Shown here: in pieces, positions 8,019 to 15,028 of the stretch
Position numbering within the stretch: the first letter of the stretch is position 1
Layout: each line of letters starts with the position of its first letter
Origin: Bradyrhizobium sp. CCGUVB4N
GTDB lineage: Bacteria > Pseudomonadota > Alphaproteobacteria > Rhizobiales > Xanthobacteraceae
DNA length: 64,000 nt
Direction of reading: 5' to 3'
Assembly (NCBI RefSeq): GCF_024199945.1
Contig: NZ_JANADP010000001.1
Location: 6,076,001 to 6,140,000, forward strand
Notes under the pieces: generated by a model
Databases searched by the model: none
Seen by the model: only the letters and a program-made list of their open reading frames with translations
Told to the model about the DNA's origin: nothing
Translations under genes and position numbers: made by a program

Positions 8019-9326
8019 TCACCCCAGCTGAAACACCGCGACCGGCTGCTCGTAACCGCGCACCGTGACCTCGCCGAGCGCGACCGCATCCTCGCCATCG
8101 TCGCCGAGCGCCTCGCGTACGGAGGCGGAGATCAGGAGCTGCGAGCCCAACTCCTTGTTGAGTGCTTCCAGCCGCGAGGCGAAATTCACGGTGTCGCCGA
8201 TCACCGTGTATTCCTTGCGCCGGGGTGAGCCGATATTGCCGGCGACGACCTCGCCGAAATGGATGCCGATGCCGATCCGCAGCGGCCAGCTCGTCTGCGC
8301 ATTGATGTGGTCCATTGCGGTCAGCATGTCGCGGCCGGCGGCGACCGCGCGATGGGCGGCATCGGATGCCTCCAGCGGCGCGCCGAACAGCGCGAGAAAG
8401 CCGTCGCCGAGAAACTTGTTCACGATGCCGCCGTGGCGGTCGAGAATATCGACCAGCACCGCGAAGGCACCGTCAAGCCGGTCGACGACCTCCTGCGGCG
8501 TGCGCGACTGCGCACCGGCGGTAAAGCCGCGGAAATCGACGAACATCACGGCGACGCAGCGGAGGTCGCCCGCCGCGCTCGTCCCCTCCGCCATCAGCCG
8601 CTCGACCACTTGCGGCGAGACGTGCTGGCCGAACAGGTTGGTCACCCGGTCGCGCGCGGTGGCCGCCGCGATGCTCGCGGCGAATTGCCGCCGCAGCTGC
8701 GCGCCGACGGAGCCCGCCAGCACGCCGCAGACCAGGATGACCATACTGCGCACGGTGTGGAAGTAGATCAGAGGCTCGCCGGCGTCGCTCACCGGATTGT
8801 AGTACAGCGCAACAGCCAGCAGTTCGGCTGCGGCGACAAATCCCGTGAAGGTGGACAGCCAGAAATCAAGCCGCAGCGTCGAAAGAATGACGAAGATGAA
8901 ATAGACCAGAGGCAACACGAAGCCGAGCGCCTGGCTCGCGCCCATGCTGCGGATCTGGAGGATCAGGATGAGCGTCGGCAGCGACGTCTCGATGAAGGCG
9001 CCGATATAGCGCCTGACCACCGGCAGGTCGCGATCGAGCTTGATGTTTCTCCTGATCTGGCTGTGGACCCAGACCTCGAACAGCAGGAACCCCGCCACGA
9101 GGACATATTCGCGGACCATGCCCTCGGTCCCGCGCCAGATCCGGTTCGAGATGGCAGGATCGATCACGAAGGTTGCCGTGAGCATGACCATCATGACGCA
9201 GCCGGTGGCGATCAACGCCTTCACCCGCAACAGCTCGGTGCGCAGCACTTCGCGCGTCAGCTCGCGCTCGAACTCCTCCGACAAGACGGCTTTCTGCCGG
9301 ACTTTCCCGCTGACCAGGCTGACCAT
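8019..9326 (-). CDS. Membrane-bound class III adenylate cyclase
   Basis: A 435-residue protein. The N-terminal about 200 residues hold roughly six hydrophobic helices; the C-terminal about 195 form a class III cyclase domain. Catalytic features seen are the metal-binding Asp in VMFVDFRGFT, the second Asp in NKFLGDGFLALFG, and VIGDTVNFASRLE with the transition-state Asn and Arg. The Lys of NKF and the Thr of GDTVN fit adenine rather than guanine specificity. LFGQHVSPQVVERL just before the domain is the usual linker. It should make cAMP at the inner membrane in response to an unknown signal. Confidence 0.92.
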   Translation of the reverse strand: MVSLVSGKVRQKAVLSEEFERELTREVLRTELLRVKALIATGCVMMVMLTATFVIDPAISNRIWRGTEGMVREYVLVAGFLLFEVWVHSQIRRNIKLDRDLPVVRRYIGAFIETSLPTLILILQIRSMGASQALGFVLPLVYFIFVILSTLRLDFWLSTFTGFVAAAELLAVALYYNPVSDAGEPLIYFHTVRSMVILVCGVLAGSVGAQLRRQFAASIAAATARDRVTNLFGQHVSPQVVERLMAEGTSAAGDLRCVAVMFVDFRGFTAGAQSRTPQEVVDRLDGAFAVLVDILDRHGGIVNKFLGDGFLALFGAPLEASDAAHRAVAAGRDMLTAMDHINAQTSWPLRIGIGIHFGEVVAGNIGSPRRKEYTVIGDTVNFASRLEALNKELGSQLLISASVREALGDDGEDAVALGEVTVRGYEQPVAVFQLG

Positions 9327-9356
9327 TTCACCCCCTCGATTCCGGGGCAGTCTGCC

Positions 9357-10520
9357 TCAATCCAGCGTGCGGCGGAAGCGCGTCACGGCGATGGTCATCG
9401 CGACCAGCATCAGGATGGCGAGCGCTGCCGCGTCGAAACGCAGGTTAGGCATGGAGGCGCCCTTCAGCATGATGGCGCGGACGATGCGCAGATAGTGTGT
9501 CAGCGGCAGGCATTCGCCGACATATTGCGCCCAATTCGGCATGCCCGCGAATGGGAACATGAAGCCGGACAGCAGGATGCTCGGCAGGAAGAACATCATC
9601 GACATCTGCATGGCCTGGAGCTGGTTCTGCACCAGGGTCGAGATCGTGTACCCGATCGAGAGATTCGTGGCGATGAAGAGCGTCGACAGCAACGCCAGCA
9701 GGAGGACGTTGCCGAGCAGCGGCACGCCGAACAGGCCGATACCGATGCTGATGATCAGGAAGGCCTGGATAAAGCCGACCAGCACGTAAGGGATGATCTT
9801 GCCGAACATCACCTCGACCGGCTTGATCGGCATCGACAGCAGGCTCTCCATCGTGCCGCGCTCGACCTCGCGCGTCACCGAGAGCGCGGTGAAGATCAGC
9901 ATGGTCATGGTGAGGATGGTGCCGACCAGGCCCGGCACGATGTTGAGGCTGGAATTCGCGGCCGGATTGTAGCGGGCGTGCGCGCGGATCTCGAACGGCA
10001 TTTCCGGGGGATCGCCGATGTAGAGATCGTGCGCCAGCGCAGTCTGCACGATCATGCCGAGCGAGCCGAGTGCGGCGCTCGCCGCGACCGGATCGGTGGC
10101 ATCGGCCGCGACCAGCAGCGCCGGCTTGTCGCCGCGGCGCACCGCGCGCTCGAAGCCGCGCGGGATCTCGACGCCGAACAGCACCTTGCCGGATTTCAGG
10201 AGGTTGTCGAACTCGTCGACGTCATGCACCTCGTAGATGAAGCGGTAATAGGCGGTATTCTCCAGCGCCTTCAGGACCGAGCGGGCGAGATCGGAATCTT
10301 CCTGGAGCAGCACCGCGCTCGGCAGATTGTGCGGCGTGGTGTTGATGGCATAGCCGAACAGCAAGAGCTGCATCACCGGCAGCATCACGATCATCGCGAA
10401 CGAGACCCGATCGCGCTTGAGCTGGATAAACTCCTTGACCAGCATCGCATAGGAGCGCTTCCAGAAGCCGAACCGCTCCCGGATTTCGTGCGCTGGCGCG
10501 GGATGATCGACGGCGCTCAT
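9357..10520 (-). CDS. ABC-2 type transporter permease (YbhR/YhhJ-like)
   Basis: This 387-residue permease starts at ATG 10520. There is one N-terminal transmembrane helix (FAMIVMLPVMQLLLFGYAI), then a large extracytoplasmic region to about residue 170, then five helices near the C-terminus including the GTMESLLSMPIKPVEVMFGKI coupling segment typical of ABC-2 permeases. The frame stays open far upstream through the neighbouring ATPase gene, but that is a composition effect. It starts 5 bases after the ATPase stop and forms an HlyD-ATPase-permease efflux system. Confidence 0.9.
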   Translation of the reverse strand: MSAVDHPAPAHEIRERFGFWKRSYAMLVKEFIQLKRDRVSFAMIVMLPVMQLLLFGYAINTTPHNLPSAVLLQEDSDLARSVLKALENTAYYRFIYEVHDVDEFDNLLKSGKVLFGVEIPRGFERAVRRGDKPALLVAADATDPVAASAALGSLGMIVQTALAHDLYIGDPPEMPFEIRAHARYNPAANSSLNIVPGLVGTILTMTMLIFTALSVTREVERGTMESLLSMPIKPVEVMFGKIIPYVLVGFIQAFLIISIGIGLFGVPLLGNVLLLALLSTLFIATNLSIGYTISTLVQNQLQAMQMSMMFFLPSILLSGFMFPFAGMPNWAQYVGECLPLTHYLRIVRAIMLKGASMPNLRFDAAALAILMLVAMTIAVTRFRRTLD

Positions 10521-10525
10521 TGCAA

Positions 10526-11461
10526 CTATCCTTGAAAATTGTCCTTGGAGCGGCCCATCAGCTCGATGAACACGTCTTCCAGCGAGGGCGCCGATTTGTG
10601 CCAGCGCAGACCGCTGTTGTCGCGCCACGGCGCGATGCTGGCCTCGAGCGCTGCGACGTCGCGCCCGGAAACATGCAGCGATGTGCCGAACGGTGCCACC
10701 ATATCGATTCCGGGCTTGCCGGTGAGCGCGGCCGTGAGGTCGTTCAAATCCTCGCCCGTTACGGTGTAGGTCGAGAGCGCGGATCCCGCGATCACCTCCT
10801 CCACCGTGCCGTGCGTCAGCAGATGACCGTAGGCGATGTAAGCGATCTCGTGGCAGCGCTCGGCCTCGTCCATGTAATGGGTCGAAACCAGCACGGTGAG
10901 CCCTTCGGCCGCGAGCGCATGGATCTCGTTCCAGAAATCGCGCCGCGCCTTCGGATCGACACCAGCCGTCGGCTCGTCGAGCAAGAGCAGCTTCGGGCTC
11001 GGCAGCGTGCAGGCACCTAACGCGAGCCGCTGCTTCCAGCCGCCGGAGAGCTCGCCGGCGAGCTGCTCCTCGCGGCCCGAAAGCCCGAGCCGCTTGATCA
11101 TGTCGCGCGCCGCACCGCGCGGGTCGGTGATGCCATAGAGCCGCGCGACGAATTCGAGATTCTCGCGCACGGACAGGTCCTGGTACAGGCTGAAGCGCTG
11201 GGTCATGTAGCCGACCTGGCGCTTGATCTTGTCGGCGTCCTTCAGGATGTCGTAGCCGAGGCAGGTGCCCTCGCCGCTGTCGGGTGTGAGCAGGCCACAG
11301 AGGATGCGGATGGTCGTGGTCTTGCCCGAGCCGTTCGGCCCGAGAAAGCCGTAGATCGAGCCGCGCTTCACCTGCATCGACAGATCGTGCACGACCTCGC
11401 GGCCGCCGAACGACTTGGTCAGGCCCTTGACGTCGATCGCGATGTCGTTGCCGGCGTTCAT
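10526..11461 (-). CDS. ABC transporter ATP-binding protein
   Basis: A 311-residue single nucleotide-binding domain protein. It has Walker A GPNGSGKTTT (about 40-49), signature LSGGWKQ, Walker B LLLLDEPTAGVD and the switch His in STHYMDEAERC. The gene overlaps the HlyD stop by 4 bases (ATGA), showing translational coupling. It energises export through the permease at 9357-10520. It corresponds to one half of E. coli YbhF, which carries two such domains. Confidence 0.93.
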   Translation of the reverse strand: MNAGNDIAIDVKGLTKSFGGREVVHDLSMQVKRGSIYGFLGPNGSGKTTTIRILCGLLTPDSGEGTCLGYDILKDADKIKRQVGYMTQRFSLYQDLSVRENLEFVARLYGITDPRGAARDMIKRLGLSGREEQLAGELSGGWKQRLALGACTLPSPKLLLLDEPTAGVDPKARRDFWNEIHALAAEGLTVLVSTHYMDEAERCHEIAYIAYGHLLTHGTVEEVIAGSALSTYTVTGEDLNDLTAALTGKPGIDMVAPFGTSLHVSGRDVAALEASIAPWRDNSGLRWHKSAPSLEDVFIELMGRSKDNFQG

Positions 11462-12246
11462 CGCTTGTCCGCCACCGGCGTCTTGGGATGGAGATAGACG
11501 TCGATCGGCTGCCCCACCCGCAAGGCATCGGGCCGCGAGGGCCTCGCCTGGATCAGGTAGACGAGCTTGTTGCGCTCCTCCAGGCTGTAGATCACTGGTG
11601 GCGTGTATTCAGCCGAGGTCGCGATGAAATAGATCTTGGCGGTGAGATCGGCCGCGCAATTGTCGCAGGCGACCCGCACTTCGTCGCCGATCGACAATTT
11701 CGGCAACTCCGCTTCCGGCACGAAGAAGCGCAGCTTCATGTTGCCGGGCGGCATGATCGAGAGCACCGGCCGCTGCGCCGCGACCATCTCGCCTTCGCGG
11801 AAATAGATCTGCTGGATGGTCCCGGCGACAGGCGCAAAACCCTTGCGCCGCGCCAACCGCGTCTCCGATGTGACCACCCGCGCCTGCGCGACCCGCAAGT
11901 CGGAGACGGCGGAATCGAGTGCTGCTTGCGTGCCCGAGCCGGTCTTGCGCAGGGAATCCGCGCGATCGAACACCTGCTGCGCGTTGGCAAGCGTCGCCTT
12001 GGTCTGGTTGAGATCGGCAAGCTGGAGATCGTCGTCGACGGAATACAGGGGATCGCTGACCTTCACGACATCGCCTTCGCGGATGTCCAGCTTGATGACC
12101 CGGCCCGCCTCGTCCGGACTGACATAGATCATGTCAGCTTCGACCCAGCCCTGGAAGCCGGGATCGCGCTTCTCATTGCAACCGGCAAGTCCGGTTGCGA
12201 GCACAGCGGCCAATGCGATTGCAAATATGATTTGCGACGACCTCAT
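11458..12246 (-). CDS. HlyD-family periplasmic adaptor lipoprotein
   Basis: This 262-residue membrane fusion protein has a lipoprotein signal with lipobox LAGC (Cys23), so the mature protein is lipid-anchored in the periplasm. GWVEADMIYVSPDEAGRVIKLDIREGDVV is the first lipoyl half, a coiled-coil hairpin follows (about 75-125), then the second lipoyl half FAPVAGTIQQIYFREGEMV. It links the ABC pump to the outer membrane route. It overlaps the TetR gene by 4 bases and the ATPase gene by 4 bases. Confidence 0.9.
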   Translation of the reverse strand: MRSSQIIFAIALAAVLATGLAGCNEKRDPGFQGWVEADMIYVSPDEAGRVIKLDIREGDVVKVSDPLYSVDDDLQLADLNQTKATLANAQQVFDRADSLRKTGSGTQAALDSAVSDLRVAQARVVTSETRLARRKGFAPVAGTIQQIYFREGEMVAAQRPVLSIMPPGNMKLRFFVPEAELPKLSIGDEVRVACDNCAADLTAKIYFIATSAEYTPPVIYSLEERNKLVYLIQARPSRPDALRVGQPIDVYLHPKTPVADKR

Positions 12247-12929
12247 GTCGTCCTCCGTTCGCCAAAAATCAAATCGAGATGGACGCGCAGCATGTCCTGC
12301 GCATCGAGCGGCGCGTGCCGCGCAAACAGGCTCTGCCAGATCACCGCGATCATCGCGGGCGCGATCAGGATCTGCGGATAGCGAGCGAGATTCTTCTGGT
12401 GGATCTCGCCGCGGGCCACGCCGAGCTCGATCAGGGCGCGCATGCCCGCGATCCCGCGCGACACGACCTCGCGGTAGTAGAAGTCGGCGACCGATGGAAA
12501 GCGCGGCCCTTCGGCCACGATGAGGCGGACCAGATCGCCGCGCCTCGTCCCGATCACCTCTTTGAGAAAGTTGCCGGCAAAGGTTTCGATCAGATCGCGC
12601 ACCGAGCCCGTCGGCGGCGGCAACGCATTGAGCCGCGCCACCACCGGCACGATCACGGTGCGCACCAGCTCCTCGAACATCGATTCCTTGTCCTTGAAAT
12701 GCAGGTAGATCGTGCCCTTCGCGACGCCTGCGCGCTTGGCGATGTCGTCGAGCCGCGTCGCGGCAAAGCCGCGCGCGATGAACTCCTCCATCGCAGCCTC
12801 GACGATCGCATCGCGCCGCTCGGCCGCGCGCGTGGCGCGGCTCGGTGCCGGAGCAGCGGCTTCCCCGTCCGCTTCCGGCTTGCGACTTGCTGCTTTGGCC
12901 GCAGCCGCTTTGGTGGGCTTCTTTGTCAT
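12243..12929 (-). CDS. TetR/AcrR-family repressor of the efflux operon
   Basis: A 228-residue TetR regulator. The N-terminus is rich in Lys/Ala (MTKKPTKAAAAKAASRKPEADGE split over residues 1-23) and then carries the helix-turn-helix, GFAATRLDDIAKRAGVAKGTIYLHF. It is the first gene of the TetR-HlyD-ATPase-permease operon, overlapping the HlyD gene by 4 bases. The layout matches the E. coli CecR(YbiH)-YbhGFSR efflux locus. A 22-base palindrome immediately upstream is its probable operator. Confidence 0.92.
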   Translation of the reverse strand: MTKKPTKAAAAKAASRKPEADGEAAAPAPSRATRAAERRDAIVEAAMEEFIARGFAATRLDDIAKRAGVAKGTIYLHFKDKESMFEELVRTVIVPVVARLNALPPPTGSVRDLIETFAGNFLKEVIGTRRGDLVRLIVAEGPRFPSVADFYYREVVSRGIAGMRALIELGVARGEIHQKNLARYPQILIAPAMIAVIWQSLFARHAPLDAQDMLRVHLDLIFGERRTT

Positions 12930-12937
12930 TCGTTATT

Positions 12938-12959
12938 TATGACTGACTAGTCAGTCATA
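12938..12959. promoter_or_regulatory. 22-bp perfect palindrome, probable TetR operator
   Basis: The half-site TATGACTGACT is followed directly by its exact complement AGTCAGTCATA, centred at 12948/12949 and only 8 bases from the TetR start codon. Perfect palindromes of this size right before a tetR gene are typical autoregulatory operators (TGACTGACTAGTCAGTCA core). It may also affect the divergent ArsR promoter. Confidence 0.75.
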
Positions 12960-12994
12960 GTCAATGGGAATCGCGGCCATTGACGCCGAACAAA

Positions 12995-13026
12995 TTAGTA
13001 TTGACTAATGCATTAGCCAATGCTAA
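12995..13026. promoter_or_regulatory. 32-bp imperfect palindrome, probable ArsR operator
   Basis: The half-site TTAGTATTGACTAATG is followed by its near complement CATTAGCCAATGCTAA, with 14 of 16 positions paired and a perfect CTAATGCATTAG core. It ends 9 bases before the ArsR start at 13036. ArsR-family repressors usually bind AT-rich imperfect dyads in their own promoter, so autoregulation of the arsR-SRPBCC pair is the likely role. Confidence 0.65.
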
Positions 13027-13035
13027 TTGATTGAC

Positions 13036-13371
13036 ATGATCGAAGCCGCCCCAAACCCTGTCTCCGTCGTGATGCGCGCCCTCGCCGATCCGACCCGCCG
13101 CGCGGTGTTCGAGCGCGTGTTCGAGAGCAAGGAGATCAGCGTCGCCGAACTCACGCGCGGCAGCGGCGTGACGCAGGGCGCGATCTCGCAGCACCTGAAA
13201 TCGTTGAAGCAGGCCGGCCTCGTCGCCGAGCGCGCCGAAGGCCGCAACGTCTATTACCGCGCCGCGCCGCAAGGCCTCGAGCCGCTGGTGACCTGGATGG
13301 ATCATTACGGCGTCTTCTGGCGCGAGCGCTTCCAGAACCTGCGTGACCTCTTGAAGGAGATCGACCCGTGA
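13036..13371 (+). CDS. ArsR-family transcriptional regulator
   Basis: A 111-residue winged-helix protein with ALADPTRRAVFERVFESKE and the recognition helix region SGVTQGAISQHLKSLKQAGLV, followed by the wing RAEGRNVYYRAAPQGL. It has no metal-binding cysteines, so it is not a metal sensor. ATG 13036 is chosen over an in-frame TTG at 13027. Its stop overlaps the start of the SRPBCC gene (GTGA), a pairing that is very common: an ArsR repressor with an AHSA1-domain protein. Confidence 0.9.
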   Translation: MIEAAPNPVSVVMRALADPTRRAVFERVFESKEISVAELTRGSGVTQGAISQHLKSLKQAGLVAERAEGRNVYYRAAPQGLEPLVTWMDHYGVFWRERFQNLRDLLKEIDP

Positions 13372-13826
13372 GTGCAGCCGCGTTGAAAGCCGAGACCAAG
13401 GACATCGTTCTGGACGACGTCTTCCCTCACGCACCCGAGACGATCTGGAAAGCGCTGACCAGCGCCCAGCTGATCGCGCGCTGGCTGATGCCACCGACCG
13501 ATTTCGAAGCCGTCGTCGGCAATGTCTTCACGTACCAGACCAAGCCTGGCGGCAACTGGGACGGCGTCATCCATTGCCGCGTTCTGGAGGTCATACCGAA
13601 CCGGCGCCTCGTCTATGCCTGGCGGGGCGGCGACGAGCGCAACATCGGCTACGGCGCGCCGCTCGACACCGTCGTGACGTGGTCCCTCACCCCGGTCGAA
13701 GCCGGCACGCGGATTCAACTGGTGCATGCGGGTTTCGTGCTGCCCCGGAACGAGAGTGCCTACACCATCATGAGCGGCGGCTGGAAGAAGGTCGTCCGGC
13801 AGCTCGACGAGATCAGCGGCGAATAA
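13368..13826 (+). CDS. SRPBCC/AHSA1-domain protein
   Basis: This 152-residue protein belongs to the Aha1-C/START-like fold. It shows HAPETIWKALTSAQLIARWLMP at the N-terminal end, FTYQTKPGGNWDGVIHCRVLEVIPNRRLVYAW in the sheet, and a C-terminal helix (YTIMSGGWKKVVRQLDEISG). It starts with a GTG that overlaps the ArsR stop. It probably binds a hydrophobic ligand or modulates a partner; the ligand is unknown. Confidence 0.88.
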   Translation: MSAAALKAETKDIVLDDVFPHAPETIWKALTSAQLIARWLMPPTDFEAVVGNVFTYQTKPGGNWDGVIHCRVLEVIPNRRLVYAWRGGDERNIGYGAPLDTVVTWSLTPVEAGTRIQLVHAGFVLPRNESAYTIMSGGWKKVVRQLDEISGE

Positions 13827-13856
13827 AAGTAACGAGACAGTCGAGGAGTGATCACG

Positions 13857-14270
13857 ATGGACAAGCCCTACACCGGCGGCTGCGCCTGCGGTGCGATCCG
13901 CTATTCGATCGCCGGCGAGCCCCTGTTCGCCAACCATTGTCAGTGCCGGGACTGCCAGCGTGAAAGCGGCACCGGACATGGCTCCTACGCCACCTTCGCG
14001 CGCGAAGGCGTCACGGTGACAGGCGACGCCAAAAAATGGGACATGACCGGCGACAGCGGCAATGTGAAGACGCGAGCCTTCTGCCCCGCGTGCGGCGTGG
14101 CCGTCTACATGACCTTCAAGGCCATGCCCGACATCTTCACCATCCGCGCCGCGAGCCTCGACGAGCCCGCCCGCTACAAGCCGCACGTGGTGACCTACGC
14201 GGCGCGTGCGTATGACTGGGACCATCTCGATGCTGGCCTGGCCAAGTTCGAGACGATGCCGCCGAGCTGA
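13857..14270 (+). CDS. GFA (CENP-V/glutathione-dependent formaldehyde-activating-like) zinc protein
   Basis: A 137-residue protein of the GFA family. The zinc ligands are seen in TGGCACGAIRYS, HCQCRDCQRESG and FCPACGVAVY. The ATG at 13857 is preferred over a GTG at 13848 because GAGGAG at 13843-13848 sits 8 bases before it. It lies 30 bases after the SRPBCC gene and probably in the same operon. Family members bind zinc and small thiols; formaldehyde activation is not established for most. Confidence 0.88.
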   Translation: MDKPYTGGCACGAIRYSIAGEPLFANHCQCRDCQRESGTGHGSYATFAREGVTVTGDAKKWDMTGDSGNVKTRAFCPACGVAVYMTFKAMPDIFTIRAASLDEPARYKPHVVTYAARAYDWDHLDAGLAKFETMPPS

Positions 14271-14278
14271 GGTGCGCT

Positions 14279-14396
14279 CCCTCTCCCGCTTGCGGGAGAG
14301 GGTTGGGGAGAGGGTTTCTCCGCAACGGGACAATCCCCTAGAGGAAAGAACCCTCACCCGGCGCGTTGCGCCGACCTCTCCCGCAAGCGGGAGAGG
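14279..14396. repeat. Double-hairpin intergenic repeat
   Basis: CCCTCTCCCGC (14279-14289) pairs with GCGGGAGAGGG (14292-14302), and CCTCTCCCGC (14375-14384) pairs with GCGGGAGAGG (14387-14396). Between them GAGGGTT and AACCCTC also pair. The whole block sits between convergent genes. Elements with CTCTCCCGC/GCGGGAGAG hairpins are frequent in bradyrhizobial intergenic DNA and likely form a cruciform or RNA hairpin. Confidence 0.75.
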
Positions 14397-14417
14397 TGAA
14401 ACTCATCAGCACCTGCT

Positions 14418-14828
14418 TCAACTATGAAATTTTAGGCCGTCGACGATCTTGTCGATCACTTTGCGATCGGCGCGCATCGCGATGCCGACGAGATTGAGAT
14501 CGGTACGCGCAACCGTCTTCACCGCCTCGCGATTGGCGGCATCATGCGTGGTCTTGAACATGTCCTCGGTATAGACCGCGGGCGTGACGCTGCGCGTGAG
14601 TGCACGATCGAGTGCACGCGACAATGCCGGACCATCGGCACCATAAATCAGGATCGGCTGGCCGATCAGCGCAAGATATTTCGTAGCCGAGGCGTCCTCA
14701 TAGGTGTCGCCGATGCACTCCGGAAAGGCGGCCGCGACGCCGCTCGTCAGGAACGATGCGACATTGAGCTTCTGCCAGGCCTGGAGATCGTTGCGAATGA
14801 CAACGGCGATCTTGGTGTCGAACTGCAT
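14418..14828 (-). CDS. DUF2000 family protein
   Basis: A 136-residue protein that starts at ATG 14828 behind GGGAGAAATC; an upstream extension is unlikely. The family hallmarks KIAVVIRNDLQAWQKLNVASFLTSG and DASATKYLALIGQPILIYGAD are present. The fold is thought to resemble peptidyl-tRNA hydrolase II-like proteins but no activity is known. It is convergent with the GFA gene across a hairpin repeat. Confidence 0.85.
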   Translation of the reverse strand: MQFDTKIAVVIRNDLQAWQKLNVASFLTSGVAAAFPECIGDTYEDASATKYLALIGQPILIYGADGPALSRALDRALTRSVTPAVYTEDMFKTTHDAANREAVKTVARTDLNLVGIAMRADRKVIDKIVDGLKFHS

Positions 14829-15028
14829 GATTTCTCCCAACACACGTCCAAGCGTCGGGAAAGAAAGAAGATTCCCCGCGCGAATGACGGCGGACATGAA
14901 CGTAACCCGGATTGACCCATTGATCACAGCTCGGAAATTTCAATGGAGATGCGACGGCTCGCGCTTCTCCCCGCGAGTCAAGTCGGGTATATGTCTGCGC
15001 TCTGTCACCGAACTGTCATAAAGCGTGT

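Noticed and set aside
8259..10535. 758-codon open frame on the plus strand
   Set aside because: It is antisense to the cyclase and ABC permease genes, which have clear domain motifs; its translation is Arg/His/Asp-rich low-complexity, typical of a GC-rich shadow frame.
9357..11528. 723-codon minus-strand frame covering the ABC permease and ATPase region
   Set aside because: Only the part after ATG 10520 reads as a permease; upstream it is out of frame with the ATPase gene and Arg-rich, so a fusion is not supported.
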